The notes: a model not told the origin generated them from the letters alone. A stretch of DNA of 64,000 nt from Paenibacillus sp. J45TS6 (GCF_018403285.1 NZ_BOSJ01000010.1:1-64000); one strand, 5' to 3'; positions 51,439 to 60,914 are shown, numbered from the stretch's first letter. Translations and numbers: made by a program.

Positions 51439-51831
51439 ATGAAAAGTTTTTATATTGCATCAAGCTTCAAAAATATAGAAACCGTACGCAAGGTAAGCGA
51501 ACGATTAAGACAAGAGGGATTTACTCATACATACGACTGGACTACTAATAACAATATTACTTCCATTGATGAACTAAAAGACATAGGGAAGAAGGAAATA
51601 GACGCAGTCATGTGTTCTGATTTTATTGTAGTTTTATTTCCGGCAGGTAAAGGAAGTCACGTCGAACTCGGCATTGCAATTGGAAATGGGATTCAAGCAT
51701 ATCTATACTCACAGAATGATGAAATTAACGACTTGGAAACGACGAGTACTTTTTATCATGTAGACGGAGTTAGTAAATGCAACGGCACCGTAGAGGAATT
51801 AATACAAACCATATTAGAAGAGCAAAAATAA
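51439..51831 (+). CDS. nucleoside 2-deoxyribosyltransferase-like protein
   Basis: A 130-residue flavodoxin-like fold: FYIASSFKN at the N-terminus, MCSDFIVVLFPAGKGSHVELGIAIGNG in the middle (the E of SHVELG being the family nucleophile position), so N-deoxyribosyltransferase- or DUF4406-like. ATG 51439 with GGGGAGTG upstream. Could act in nucleotide salvage. Confidence 0.7.
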   Translation: MKSFYIASSFKNIETVRKVSERLRQEGFTHTYDWTTNNNITSIDELKDIGKKEIDAVMCSDFIVVLFPAGKGSHVELGIAIGNGIQAYLYSQNDEINDLETTSTFYHVDGVSKCNGTVEELIQTILEEQK

Positions 51832-52070
51832 GGCAGGGTTGTTCGCCATGGATTCCAACACTGCTGAGGAATATATTCTAATTAAATCGTGATCATCATC
51901 TACTCGTTTTACACTCATGAAATACCTAATAGCATTGGTTTCCATACACTAATCTTTATCTGGTTTAGTAGGAGTCACACTCAGAGCATGAATGTCCTTT
52001 CGTGTGTAACCATGTTAAAATAGAAAGGATAGTGGTACATAAGGCATGGAGAAAAGGCGGGGAACAATCT

Positions 52071-53054
52071 ATGAAACCTAAACTTAATGATGTTGCACAA
52101 TTAGCTGGAGTTTCACCGACGACGGTTTCTCGGGTGCTTAATAATCGAGGCTATATTAGTCAGGAGACGAAGGACCGGGTTCATGAAGCGATGCAGCAGC
52201 TAAAGTATTTTCCGAATGATGTAGCTCGGTCCTTATTTAGTAAACGAACAAATTTGATTGGTTTAATCATACCGACAACAAGTAACCCTTTCTTCGGGGA
52301 GCTAACTTTTCATATTGAGAATATCTGTGCGTCACTCGGCTATAAACTGCTGATTTGTAACAGCTTAAATCAGCTGGATAAAGAAGAAGCTTATGTAGAT
52401 ATGCTGATGCGCAATCAAGTGGACGGTATTATCGTAGGAACACATAACCGAGGTATTGTAAATTATGATCAGAAAAATATAGCGGTTGTTGCGATTGATC
52501 GCTTCTTATCGGATACCATACCTGTAGTTGGATCAGATAATTATATGGGCGGAAAAATGGCTTCAGAGCTGCTAATTGATAAGGGATGCCAACATATCTT
52601 GCACATTAATGGACCTGTAGAATTGGAAACGCCGGCAAGCTTAAGAAGAAAAGCTTATGAAGATGTGATGGCGCAGCATGGTAGAGAGGCAATTACCTAT
52701 GAAGTTCATGATCCTTTCAATCAACAAAACCATTATGAACCCATCCAGCGCTTGCTGAGTGAGCACCCTGAAGTCGATGGGCTGTTTGCGAGTAATGATT
52801 TGGTGGCAGCATCATTTATTGCTCAAGCAAGGAAACGTGGCAAACGCGTTCCTGAAGACATTAGGGTAATTGGATATGACGGTACAGAAACGACACGCAA
52901 CCTACTCCCTGAACTAACAACGATTCAGCAACCTATTCAGGAGATTGGAAGATCTGCAGTCGAGCTGCTTATCAAAGAAATTGAAGGTCAATTCAATGAC
53001 GTCCCACGAGAAACTTATCTACCTGTGAAACTTATTGAAGCTAGTACAGCATAG
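52071..53054 (+). CDS. LacI-family repressor of the sucrose-type operon
   Basis: A 327-residue LacI repressor: N-terminal HTH KLNDVAQLAGVSPTTVSRVLNNRGYIS and hinge helix NDVARSLFSKRTN, then a periplasmic-binding-protein-like sensor (NLIGLIIPTTSNPFFGEL, VDGLFASNDLVAASF). Start at ATG 52071 (GGCGGGGA upstream); the longer frame to 52002 has no ribosome site. It is directly upstream of a permease and GH32 gene and most probably controls them from the operator at 53200; the effector is likely fructose or sucrose. Confidence 0.9.
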   Translation: MKPKLNDVAQLAGVSPTTVSRVLNNRGYISQETKDRVHEAMQQLKYFPNDVARSLFSKRTNLIGLIIPTTSNPFFGELTFHIENICASLGYKLLICNSLNQLDKEEAYVDMLMRNQVDGIIVGTHNRGIVNYDQKNIAVVAIDRFLSDTIPVVGSDNYMGGKMASELLIDKGCQHILHINGPVELETPASLRRKAYEDVMAQHGREAITYEVHDPFNQQNHYEPIQRLLSEHPEVDGLFASNDLVAASFIAQARKRGKRVPEDIRVIGYDGTETTRNLLPELTTIQQPIQEIGRSAVELLIKEIEGQFNDVPRETYLPVKLIEASTA

Positions 53055-53120
53055 AACGAAGTTGACACCTAGCAGTAAGCAGGCTGTTATAAGAAGTTAT
53101 ATCATTAGTGAAATTAAGAT

Positions 53121-53147
53121 AAAAGGAGAGCACTCCTTTTTCTTTTT
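53121..53147 (+). terminator. rho-independent terminator after the LacI gene
   Basis: AAAAGGAG-agca-CTCCTTTT followed by TCTTTTTT; perfect 8-bp stem. It separates regulator from the structural genes. Confidence 0.85.
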
Positions 53148-53166
53148 TAAATAGTATGTCAATCGG

Positions 53167-53214
53167 TTGACATATGAAAGCGGTTGACATATAATCAATT
53201 TGTAAGCGTTAACG
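53167..53214 (+). promoter_or_regulatory. sigma-A promoter with cre/LacI-type operator
   Basis: TTGACA at 53167-53172 and TATAAT at 53190-53195, both consensus, spacer 17 bp. The segment repeats GCGGTTGACATA twice (53164, 53181). Directly after the -10, TTGTAAGCGTTAACG (53200-53214) matches cre WTGNNARCGNWWWCA at 14 of 15 and is palindromic around GTTAAC, so it can serve both CcpA and the adjacent LacI repressor by blocking initiation. Confidence 0.85.
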
Positions 53215-53257
53215 TGTTTACATCACATTAAATGGTCAACTTAGAGGAGCGTTCGAT

Positions 53258-54508
53258 ATGAGACATTCAAAGAGCATGTACTGGAAACTAAGCGCCTATT
53301 TCTTCTTTTTCTTCTTTACATGGTCAGCAAGTTATTCATTGTTTTCAATTTGGCTCGGGCAAGAAATCAATCTGAATGGTGCTGAAACAGGTATTATCTT
53401 TACTGTAAACGCTATCTTTGCATTATGTATGCAACCGCTTTATGGATTTATCTCCGATAAAATTGGACTTAAGAAACATATTTTATTTTTAATTAGCGGT
53501 TTGCTCTTAATTGTAGGTCCATTCTATATTTTTGTTTACGGACCATTGCTTCAGTACAATGTATTTCTTGGCGCCATAGTAGGCGGATTATACTTAGGTG
53601 TTGCTTTCTTGGCGGGGATCGGTGCTATCGAATCTTATGTTGAGAAAGTCAGTCGCAAATATGACTTTGAATACGGCAAATCTCGTATGTGGGGCTCGCT
53701 AGGTTGGGCAGCAGCAACCTTCTTTGCTGGACAGTTCTTTAATATCAACCCAAACATTAACTTCTGGATTGCATCGATATCAGCTGTCATTTTATTCTTC
53801 ATCATGATGTCAATTAAAGTTGAGATAACAGAATCCGAGATGGAACAGGCTGAGTCTATAAACTTTAGACAAGTCGGAAACTTGTTTACAGATAAGCATT
53901 TCTGGTTCTTTATTGTATATGTCCTTGGTGTTACGTGTATCTACAATGTGTATGATCAGCAGTTTCCGATTTTCTTTTCATCGGCATTCGCTAGCATTGC
54001 ATTAGGCAATCAGGTGTATGGTTACTTAAATTCCTTCCAAGTGTTCTTGGAAGCTGGGATGATGTTCTTAGCTCCGTTTGTTGTTAATAAAATTGGTGCT
54101 AAAAAAGGCCTAATATTGGCAGGGTTTTTAATGTCATTCCGTATCATGGGCTCCGGATTAGTAATTGGACCTTATGGCATCTCAGCTATGAAATTGATAC
54201 ACGCATTGGAACTGCCTATCATGCTGATCTCTGTATTTAAGTATTTGGCTGCTAATTTTGACACGCGTTTGTCATCAATCCTGTATCTGGTAGGATATCA
54301 GTTTACGAGTCAGGTAGGAGCTTCGATTCTCTCACCAATTGCCGGCGTGCTTTATGACATCAGAGGGTTTGCGAACACATACTTGTTTATGGGTATAGTC
54401 GTACTTGCATTTACAACAATCTCAATCTTCACCTTAAAGAGGGATCCAAAAAAGCCTAATCATCTGGAACCTCAAACTCAAACTAATTCAAAAATAGAAA
54501 TAGCGTAG
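53258..54508 (+). CDS. LacY-type MFS oligosaccharide:H+ symporter
   Basis: A 416-residue 12-helix MFS permease of the oligosaccharide:H+ symporter family (LacY/CscB/RafB): MYWKLSAYFFFFFFTWSASYSLFSIWL opening, QPLYGFISDKIGLKKHI (motif A) and GAIESYVEKVSRKYDFEYGKSRMWGSLGWA, which is the family's conserved loop. Being non-PTS it delivers unphosphorylated sugar. TTAGAGGAGC precedes ATG 53258. With the GH32 hydrolase it makes a sucrose (CscB/CscA-like) uptake route. Confidence 0.9.
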   Translation: MRHSKSMYWKLSAYFFFFFFTWSASYSLFSIWLGQEINLNGAETGIIFTVNAIFALCMQPLYGFISDKIGLKKHILFLISGLLLIVGPFYIFVYGPLLQYNVFLGAIVGGLYLGVAFLAGIGAIESYVEKVSRKYDFEYGKSRMWGSLGWAAATFFAGQFFNINPNINFWIASISAVILFFIMMSIKVEITESEMEQAESINFRQVGNLFTDKHFWFFIVYVLGVTCIYNVYDQQFPIFFSSAFASIALGNQVYGYLNSFQVFLEAGMMFLAPFVVNKIGAKKGLILAGFLMSFRIMGSGLVIGPYGISAMKLIHALELPIMLISVFKYLAANFDTRLSSILYLVGYQFTSQVGASILSPIAGVLYDIRGFANTYLFMGIVVLAFTTISIFTLKRDPKKPNHLEPQTQTNSKIEIA

Positions 54509-54519
54509 GAGGAAAACAC

Positions 54520-56001
54520 ATGAACACATATCACAACAATACGAAGCAAGCGGAGAAGGCCTTGAAAGAGGCAGAAGCGAAAATGAACAAGCGTTACCGT
54601 TTAGGGTATCATATTATGGCCCCAGCAAACTGGATTAACGATCCAAACGGACTGATTCAATATAAAGGTGAATATCACGCTTTTTATCAGCATCATCCTT
54701 ATGATGAGAACTGGGGACCCATGCACTGGGGCCACGTTAAAAGTAAGGACCTTGTACATTGGGAGCATTGCCCGATTGCATTAGCGCCGGGAGATGCATG
54801 TGATCTTGATGGGTGCTTCTCCGGAAGCGCTGTAGATAATAACGGAGAACTGACACTCATCTATACAGGACATCACTATATTGATGAACCAAATAATATC
54901 TTTTTCCAGAATCAAAATGTGGCCGTAAGCACGGATGGTATTCATTTTACAAAAATAGAACAGAATCCTGTAATCGCTGAGCCTCCGGCAGATAGCTCCC
55001 AGCATTTCCGTGATCCAAAGGTATGGAAACATGAGGATACCTGGTACATGATTCTAGGGAATAGCACAAAAGAAGAAGTGCCGCGTGTTATTCTGTATAC
55101 TTCGCCTGATCTTAGAAAGTGGACTTTTCACGGTGTGCTTCTGCAAGGAGACAAGGATATGGGCTTCATGTGGGAGTGCCCAGACTTCTTTGAACTAGAT
55201 GGCAAACATGTATTTATGTTCTCCCCGCAAGGTATTGATGCTGAGGGAGATAAGTACAATAACTTATTCCAGACGGGGTACTATGTCGGCGAGTATGATT
55301 ATGACACGAATGAATATAAACATGGCGAGTTTATAGAGCTTGATAACGGTCATGACTTTTATGCAGTACAAACCTTCCTTGATGATCAAGGTCGCCGTAT
55401 TGCGATCGGTTGGATGGATATGTGGGAATCCGAGATGCCGACAAAAGCAGATGGTTGGTGCGGTGCGCTGACGATTCCACGTGTACTTACACTCGGTGAG
55501 AATAACAAGGTTCTCATGAACCCTGTTGATGAAATGAAGCTGCTTCGTCAAAGTGAACATGTTGTACTTCAAGATCAAGCTATTTCTGTGAGCTCATTGA
55601 CGGAAGTTGAAGCCGATCTGCTAGAAGTGAAGGTTGTGTTTGACCTTACGAAAACAAGTGCGGATATCGTAGGCTTGAAGCTTCGTGGTACTGATCATGA
55701 GGAAACAGTAATCACTTATTCAATCCCGGATCAGAAGCTTATGCTTGATTGTTCCAAATCAGGCAAGAAAACAGATGGCGTTCGCCGTACAGCTTTAAGT
55801 GCTGAAGGTCAGCTGACATTGCATGTATATGTGGATCGCTCATCGATTGAATTGTTTGCGAATGAAGGACAAGCTACGATGACGAGCCGCATCTATCCGA
55901 GTGAGAAGCTATTAGGCATTGAACTCGTAACTGAAGGCGGAGAGGCTAAGGTAAATGAATTAACCTATTGGAATTTGAAAGATATCTGGCAAGCTGAATA
56001 A
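54520..56001 (+). CDS. GH32 sucrose hydrolase / beta-fructofuranosidase
   Basis: A 493-residue GH32 enzyme. Nucleophile in NWINDPNGL (D41), transition-state stabiliser in FRDPKVW (D165), acid/base in WECPDFF (E219); five-bladed propeller then C-terminal beta sandwich. No signal peptide, so cytoplasmic. Because the partner is an MFS symporter, sucrose rather than sucrose-6-phosphate is the likelier substrate, though the sequence class overlaps ScrB. GTAGGAGG precedes ATG 54520, 11 bp after the permease. Confidence 0.92.
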   Translation: MNTYHNNTKQAEKALKEAEAKMNKRYRLGYHIMAPANWINDPNGLIQYKGEYHAFYQHHPYDENWGPMHWGHVKSKDLVHWEHCPIALAPGDACDLDGCFSGSAVDNNGELTLIYTGHHYIDEPNNIFFQNQNVAVSTDGIHFTKIEQNPVIAEPPADSSQHFRDPKVWKHEDTWYMILGNSTKEEVPRVILYTSPDLRKWTFHGVLLQGDKDMGFMWECPDFFELDGKHVFMFSPQGIDAEGDKYNNLFQTGYYVGEYDYDTNEYKHGEFIELDNGHDFYAVQTFLDDQGRRIAIGWMDMWESEMPTKADGWCGALTIPRVLTLGENNKVLMNPVDEMKLLRQSEHVVLQDQAISVSSLTEVEADLLEVKVVFDLTKTSADIVGLKLRGTDHEETVITYSIPDQKLMLDCSKSGKKTDGVRRTALSAEGQLTLHVYVDRSSIELFANEGQATMTSRIYPSEKLLGIELVTEGGEAKVNELTYWNLKDIWQAE

Positions 56002-56010
56002 CGATGAAAC

Positions 56011-56062
56011 AAAAGACTGCTTTTCTGAGCCATTTCAGTGACTCGAAAGCAGTCTTTTTTGT
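56011..56062 (+). terminator. terminator of the sucrose operon
   Basis: AAAAGACTGCTTT (56011-56023) pairs with AAAGCAGTCTTTT (56046-56058); 13-bp stem, T-rich tail. It ends the permease-GH32 transcript. Confidence 0.88.
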
Positions 56063-56277
56063 TTAGCGATGTAGTTATCAGCATATTCTTTTATAGAGCT
56101 AAACCACGATAATACTCCAAATAAGCTACTTGAAAATATAACGGATAACCCTGCGAACCGTATAATACTAAAATTAAAACTGGAGGATTTAAAACTTTAT
56201 TCGAGAGAATACGTTTAAAGCTATGTAAGGATTAATAAAGCTAGAGGAATTTCAAATGGACAGAAAGTAGTGATCAA

Positions 56278-57000
56278 ATGAAATCTTATGCCATTATTAC
56301 AGACATCCATGGAAATGCCTCTGCTTTAGCAGCAGTACTTGAAGATATAAAACAACGAAAAGCAGATCATATTTTTTGCCTAGGAGATATGGTAGGAATA
56401 GGACCCGACAGTAATGAAGTGATGTCAATGTTATTAGATACTCAAAACGTCTCGTATGTTCTAGGAAATCATGAACTCGCTGTGGCGGCAGCCTTTAGAG
56501 GCGAAGATCCACCTCTCGGGCATCATAATGAAAGAGCACATCATCAATGGTTGGCTGATCGAATAGATAAGCACTATATTGAATTTATAACCGATCTTCC
56601 TAAGAAGATAATATATGAAGTTTTAGGGTATACGTTTTATTTTGCTCATTATCATTTAGATATGACAGACCATTACCTTCCAATTGAGAAAAATCCATCA
56701 ATAGAACAACTGGATTCTTTTTATTCAAGTTCTGGTTATGACCTCGTTTGTTTTGGACATCATCATGTTATTCACCATGTAACGTCAGATCGAAGAGTAT
56801 ATTTTAATCCTGGCTCTTTAGGTTGTAATCATAAACCTATTGCAAGATATGGTTTAGTAGATGTAAGTGAATCAGGCATAAATGTGGAGAGCATTCAAAT
56901 TCCATATGATAATACTGATTTTTTGAATTCATACGAAAAACTTAAAGTTCCAGACAGGGAATTTATATTGAAGATATTTCATGGAGCTTACATATTCTGA
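56278..57000 (+). CDS. metallophosphoesterase
   Basis: A 240-residue calcineurin-like phosphoesterase: DIHGN (residues 9-13), GDMVGIGP (36-43), GNHE (63-66), and GHHHVIHH towards the C-terminus, the complete dimetal set. It is close to the YfcE/diadenosine-tetraphosphatase-like (ApaH-like) cytoplasmic branch. Ribosome site is weak (AAAGTAGTGATCAA). The 276-bp spacer upstream holds only the sucrose-operon terminator. Confidence 0.88.
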   Translation: MKSYAIITDIHGNASALAAVLEDIKQRKADHIFCLGDMVGIGPDSNEVMSMLLDTQNVSYVLGNHELAVAAAFRGEDPPLGHHNERAHHQWLADRIDKHYIEFITDLPKKIIYEVLGYTFYFAHYHLDMTDHYLPIEKNPSIEQLDSFYSSSGYDLVCFGHHHVIHHVTSDRRVYFNPGSLGCNHKPIARYGLVDVSESGINVESIQIPYDNTDFLNSYEKLKVPDREFILKIFHGAYIF

Positions 57001-57083
57001 ATCTAATTTTTTAAACATAGAATTGATGATGACTTTATAAGTAAATGGTCGTGAAAGTGAAGATATAATTGGGGGTGTTCCAT

Positions 57084-57575
57084 ATGAATTGGGTAAAACA
57101 TCAAGATCCAAATAATAAGTATGGGGCCAGGTTTACTTTTGGAGATAAAGATATACCCCTTCCAGAGACAGCAATTATATCAGTAACACGCGGAGAGAAG
57201 TTTAATGTTTTCAGAATTATTATTAATGGAATTGTGAATGAGTCTATAAAGAAGCAGCTGATTAAGAATGATAATTTATTATATGCTGAACTCTCAGGAC
57301 AACTTCAGGGGGGAATTGGGCAAACCGTTACGGTATGGAAAGATGGAAAATCAATGAATAATTTCAGAACTAGAGGTTCTCATAAATTTGCGGAGAGATT
57401 TTTTTCATGGGTTTTTTATAGTGGTAAGGTTCAAGCCTATTTTTTAACCTGGAGAATCAAACACATTCCTACTGATCATGAAATTGAAGAAAATGTAAAG
57501 AAATATGGAAAACATTTTATCGGAGGAAAATTGGTTAGACAAGCTCAAAAACCTCCCAAAGCACCTAATGAATAA
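57084..57575 (+). CDS. hypothetical protein, possibly DUF3291/monooxygenase-like
   Basis: A 163-residue soluble protein. The TVWKDGKSMNNFRTRGSHKFAERFFSWVFYSGKVQAYFLTW stretch resembles ABM-fold (DUF3291/spheroidene-monooxygenase-like) proteins; identification is tentative. ATG 57084 follows GGGGGTG; 57069 is an upstream alternative. Confidence 0.55.
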   Translation: MNWVKHQDPNNKYGARFTFGDKDIPLPETAIISVTRGEKFNVFRIIINGIVNESIKKQLIKNDNLLYAELSGQLQGGIGQTVTVWKDGKSMNNFRTRGSHKFAERFFSWVFYSGKVQAYFLTWRIKHIPTDHEIEENVKKYGKHFIGGKLVRQAQKPPKAPNE

Positions 57576-57632
57576 TGTCCATCCATTTTGTTTTTAAGTT
57601 AAGTCTTGTCCGGATTAAAAGGAGGCGAGATT

Positions 57633-58061
57633 CTGTATAACGTAAAACGACTACTGTTCGTTGTCATTGTATTCATTGTGACTTTATTAAATACAGGAGA
57701 GGCATTCGCCGAAAGTTATCCTCGTGCAATCGCTTTGAATAACTACGTGTACCTAGTTTCCGGTGTAGAGATAGATATAAACAACATTGGCAAGGAGATT
57801 GGGAAGATTGAACGCCAAAGAACTCCCATGCCAATGAAGAACGGTGAATCGAATGATACACCCGTTGGAAGTCTGATTTTTGAAATTAAGGATATCAATA
57901 CTCAAGATGCGGTAGCAGTTAAGATGGATAATAAGTTTTACTTTGCATCTCAAAAAAGTTCAATACAAAGGATCAGCGGAAATACGTTACTACCGGTTTC
58001 AATTATTAGTCTTACGGTTCTTATAGTCGTTTTGTTTTGGATAAGAAGTAGAAAGCATTAA
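57633..58061 (+). CDS. exported protein with C-terminal membrane anchor, CTG start
   Basis: AAAGGAGG (57618-57625) points to CTG 57633, giving LYNVKRLLFVVIVFIVTLLNTGEAFA as a clean signal peptide; the only in-frame standard start, TTG 57606, lies upstream of the ribosome site. Mature part (SYPRAIALNNYVYLVSGVEID) then a hydrophobic helix at about residues 120-136 followed by RSRKH. 142 residues; family not recognised. A CTG start is unusual and worth noting. Confidence 0.6.
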   Translation: MYNVKRLLFVVIVFIVTLLNTGEAFAESYPRAIALNNYVYLVSGVEIDINNIGKEIGKIERQRTPMPMKNGESNDTPVGSLIFEIKDINTQDAVAVKMDNKFYFASQKSSIQRISGNTLLPVSIISLTVLIVVLFWIRSRKH

Positions 58062-58105
58062 TTAGAGGTTGAAATATTATACTGCCCATAAGAGGGGATT
58101 ATTCT

Positions 58106-58489
58106 ATGAAACGAAAAATACTCATTAGTATAACGACAGTTCTATATTTATCCATTCTCATAGCATGTCAATCAAGTCAAAATGCCAAGCCAAACGATAT
58201 AAGTAATCAAATAGAGAAAAACTTGGTGTCGATCATGGATAACAACAGTGTACTTGCATCAAGTAATCCCGCCACCTTTATTCAGGACAATCAAAATTTA
58301 TATGATGAGATATTAGCATCCGGAGATAAAGGTTTGAAATTTTTACTTAACGAGCTCAAGAATAGTAAGGAAGATGGATTAAAGGAATGGATCATGGCGA
58401 AAGCATGTGAGGACATATTAAAGAATGAAAGCCAGATTGAAGGCTGGAGTACAGGGAAAGAATGGTTTAGCAAATACGAAAGTCTATGA
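58106..58489 (+). CDS. hypothetical lipoprotein
   Basis: A 127-residue lipoprotein: MKRKILISITTVLYLSILIAC, lipobox LIAC (Cys21), then a helical mature domain (NQNLYDEILASGDKGLKFLLNELKN...MAKACEDILKNE) of a small type seen in Bacillota. AGAGGGG precedes ATG 58106. Confidence 0.65.
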   Translation: MKRKILISITTVLYLSILIACQSSQNAKPNDISNQIEKNLVSIMDNNSVLASSNPATFIQDNQNLYDEILASGDKGLKFLLNELKNSKEDGLKEWIMAKACEDILKNESQIEGWSTGKEWFSKYESL

Positions 58490-58500
58490 CCAAGCAAGGT

Positions 58501-58911
58501 ATGGATAACTTAAATATATTATATCCAATTGAGGCTGAAGGAAAAGCAGACTAAATGAAAGAGGCAGTATGGAGCTTAATCGTTCGGATTGGATCAATCC
58601 ATTTTCCTGAGTTATCTAATAAACATTCGAAATGTGAGATTGGCTATTATATCGGAACAAAGTGGTGGGGGAAAGGATTTACTAGTGAAGCTGCAAAAGA
58701 AATCGCACGGTATACTTTCGAAGATATAAATGCCCATAAGTTAAAAGCATGGCACCATTCGGATAATACCGCTTCAGGTCTTGTGCTGCAAAAACTCGGA
58801 ATGGTTATAGAGGGGGAATTTAAACAGGAGATGATACTTAAAGACGGTACGTATAGTGATATTAAAGAATATGGGTTGCTTAAAGATACTTGGGATCATC
58901 TTCATCGATAA
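58501..58911 (+). pseudogene. RimJ/RimL-type GNAT, N-terminus deleted
   Basis: The C-terminal three quarters are recognisable: IGSIHFPELSNKHSKCEIGYYIGTKWWGKGFTSEAAKEIARYTF and NTASGLVLQKLGMVIEGEFKQE. The N-terminal strand helix region is lost; before ATG 58555 the same frame reads DNLNILYPIEAEGKAD then TAA, so a deletion and a stop separate it from a start at 58501. A peptide from ATG 58555 (118 residues) would lack beta-1 to alpha-2 of the fold and be unlikely to work. Confidence 0.6.
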
Positions 58912-59031
58912 CGATCCCTAGGATTTATTAGATAATCTAAAAAGTTGTTGGCGGGATTGTAGTCCAACCTTCTCTTCTAACAACTTATCTTCGCTTACGA
59001 GATATTGCTGCATATTCTGGGGGGATTACTG

Positions 59032-59496
59032 ATGATAAGAACAGCTAATAAGGAAGATATTGATCAACTCATTCGGTTGAGATGGGATTTTACAATGGAA
59101 TACGATGTTGAAGGCAAACTCAAAAATGAAAATTATGATGTCTTCTACAATGAATGTAGCGCTTTTTTAATAGAAATATTTCAAAGTCGCAAGTGGTATG
59201 TTTGGATTGCTGAGGAAGACGGAATTATTGTATCAAATATATACATAGAGCTTATACATAAAGTCCCTAGACCAGGTAGAACGACAAACCCTTTTGCTTA
59301 TATGACCAATGTCTATACCAAACCAGAATATCGAGGAAAAGGCATCGGTAGTAACTTATTATCGCAAATCAATGATTGGGCTAAAGAAAGTAAATATGAA
59401 TTTATTATCGTATGGCCAAGTGATGAAGGTGTAGATTTTTATAAAAGGAATGGATATGAGCATTGTAAGGAACCAATGGAAAATATGTTGTGCTAA
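59032..59496 (+). CDS. GNAT acetyltransferase
   Basis: A 154-residue GNAT with full fold: MIRTANKEDIDQLIRLRWDF, MTNVYTKPEYRGKGIGSNLLSQI (motif A), VWPSDEGVDFYKRNGYE (motif B). ATG 59032 follows GGGGGGATTACTG; the longer frame to 59005 lacks a ribosome site. Preceded by a hairpin (AGTTGTT...AACAACT, 58941-58985) that may act as a terminator without U-tract. Confidence 0.83.
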   Translation: MIRTANKEDIDQLIRLRWDFTMEYDVEGKLKNENYDVFYNECSAFLIEIFQSRKWYVWIAEEDGIIVSNIYIELIHKVPRPGRTTNPFAYMTNVYTKPEYRGKGIGSNLLSQINDWAKESKYEFIIVWPSDEGVDFYKRNGYEHCKEPMENMLC

Positions 59497-59552
59497 AATC
59501 ATACCCTTTTCAATTATCAGATATGAATTAAGCAATAAGGGGGAGTCTGCGA

Positions 59553-60086
59553 GTGATCTATGATTTACAAGGGCAAGCCAATATGTCACCTGTTGTGGGT
59601 ATGTTATATTCCTCTGTAAAAGAGAACAGTCACCGACTTACGTGTATTACTGATGGGATGTCACAAGAAGAACTAGATTACAAAGGGCCCGATAATAAAT
59701 CGAACAGTACTGCTCAGTTAATAAAACATATCACCTATGTTGATCTGAACTGGGTTTATAGAATAAAGGAACAGCCACTTCCTAAGTTATTATCAGAACA
59801 ATACGGTCCCATGATTGATGAAAATAATAGGCTCCCCATGGTCGATGGGATCTTATTGAGCACATTAATGTATAACTATGAACAAGTATTAAATATGTTG
59901 GAAGCAGCTTGTACGCAGCTAATCGATGCGGATCTAGACAGAGTTGTTAATTTTGGACATGACAATGAAAAACAAGCAACTATACGATGGGGGATATGGC
60001 ATATGGCTGACCATAGTCGCTATCATCAAGCTCATATTAATCAGCTTCGAAAATGGTCAACGTTAAATAGGGGAGGGATTAGATGA
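59553..60086 (+). CDS. DinB-family protein
   Basis: A 177-residue DinB-like four-helix protein: LIKHITYVDLNWVYRI carries the first histidine and IWHMADHSRYHQAHINQLRKW the last metal-ligand cluster (H-x3-H-x3-H). GTG 59553 behind GGGGGAG. Overlaps the HAD gene by four bases (ATGA). Confidence 0.82.
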   Translation: MIYDLQGQANMSPVVGMLYSSVKENSHRLTCITDGMSQEELDYKGPDNKSNSTAQLIKHITYVDLNWVYRIKEQPLPKLLSEQYGPMIDENNRLPMVDGILLSTLMYNYEQVLNMLEAACTQLIDADLDRVVNFGHDNEKQATIRWGIWHMADHSRYHQAHINQLRKWSTLNRGGIR

Positions 60087-60616
60087 AGGACTTTCAAGCT
60101 GTATTTATCGACCGTGACGGGACTATAGGTGGCACAGGTCATTTTATACATCCAAGTAACTTTAAGCAATATGAGGGTGCTCAGGATGCGATTAACCGTT
60201 TAAAGCAAGCAGGGTACAAGGTGTTTGCTTTTACGAATCAGCATAGAATCTCACGCAGTGAAGCAACAATAGAAGATTTTAGACATGAATTCGAGAAATA
60301 TGGGTTTGATGGTTCTTATATCTGTCCTCATAGTGAACAAGATCATTGTAACTGTAGGAAGCCTAAACCTGGTATGTTGCAAGAAGCAGCCTCAAAGCAT
60401 CAATTAGACTTATCTAAGTGTGTGGTAATTGGTGATGTAGGGGAAACAGATATGCTAGCAGCTCATGCAGTGGGTGCAACTAAAATTCTGGTGAGAACCG
60501 GATGGGGCGCATCATCTCTGTCAGATTACAGACATAAATGGCAAGAAGCCGAACCTGATTATATAGCGGAGCATATCAATGATGCAGTGGAATGGATACT
60601 TAATACACATATCTAA
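60083..60616 (+). CDS. HAD-IIIA phosphatase (HisB-N/GmhB-like)
   Basis: A 177-residue HAD-IIIA phosphatase: FIDRDGTIGG (motif I, nucleophile D10), FTNQHRISR (motif II), CPHSEQDHCNCRKPKPGM (zinc-binding Cys/His loop and motif III lysine typical of GmhB/HisB-N) and GDVGETDMLAA (motif IV). Substrate may be a sugar bisphosphate. GGGGAGGG precedes it within the DinB gene; translational coupling is likely. Confidence 0.87.
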   Translation: MKDFQAVFIDRDGTIGGTGHFIHPSNFKQYEGAQDAINRLKQAGYKVFAFTNQHRISRSEATIEDFRHEFEKYGFDGSYICPHSEQDHCNCRKPKPGMLQEAASKHQLDLSKCVVIGDVGETDMLAAHAVGATKILVRTGWGASSLSDYRHKWQEAEPDYIAEHINDAVEWILNTHI

Positions 60617-60640
60617 TAAACTCTTGAAGGAGTTATTTCT

Positions 60641-60880
60641 TTGAAGAAATATACCGAAATCGGAATCGGGAATACTTGGTTTGTTAGAACAGAGATTGAA
60701 CACGACGATGGGTCGGAAAGTGAAATGAAAGGTTTTATAAAGCCATTCAAAATGGAATCGTTATATATCCGGGTATGGATAGGTACGAATGTTTTGATCA
60801 TTGATACCAAGGAAGGCATAAAGTTCATTAAGAAGGATAGAAGGAAATTCAAACTAATGATTGGATTCTCTGGGTTATAA
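60641..60880 (+). CDS. DUF3977-like small protein
   Basis: A 79-residue protein, TTG 60641 behind GAAGGAG. KYTEIGIGNTWFVRTEIEHDDGSE and YIRVWIGTNVLIIDTKEGIKFIKK match the small Bacillota family I recall as DUF3977; function unknown. Overlaps nothing, but the next gene starts 34 bp later. Confidence 0.72.
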   Translation: MKKYTEIGIGNTWFVRTEIEHDDGSESEMKGFIKPFKMESLYIRVWIGTNVLIIDTKEGIKFIKKDRRKFKLMIGFSGL

Positions 60881-60914
60881 GAAGGATTCAAGGGATCTCG
60901 GTGGAGGTGCTGAA

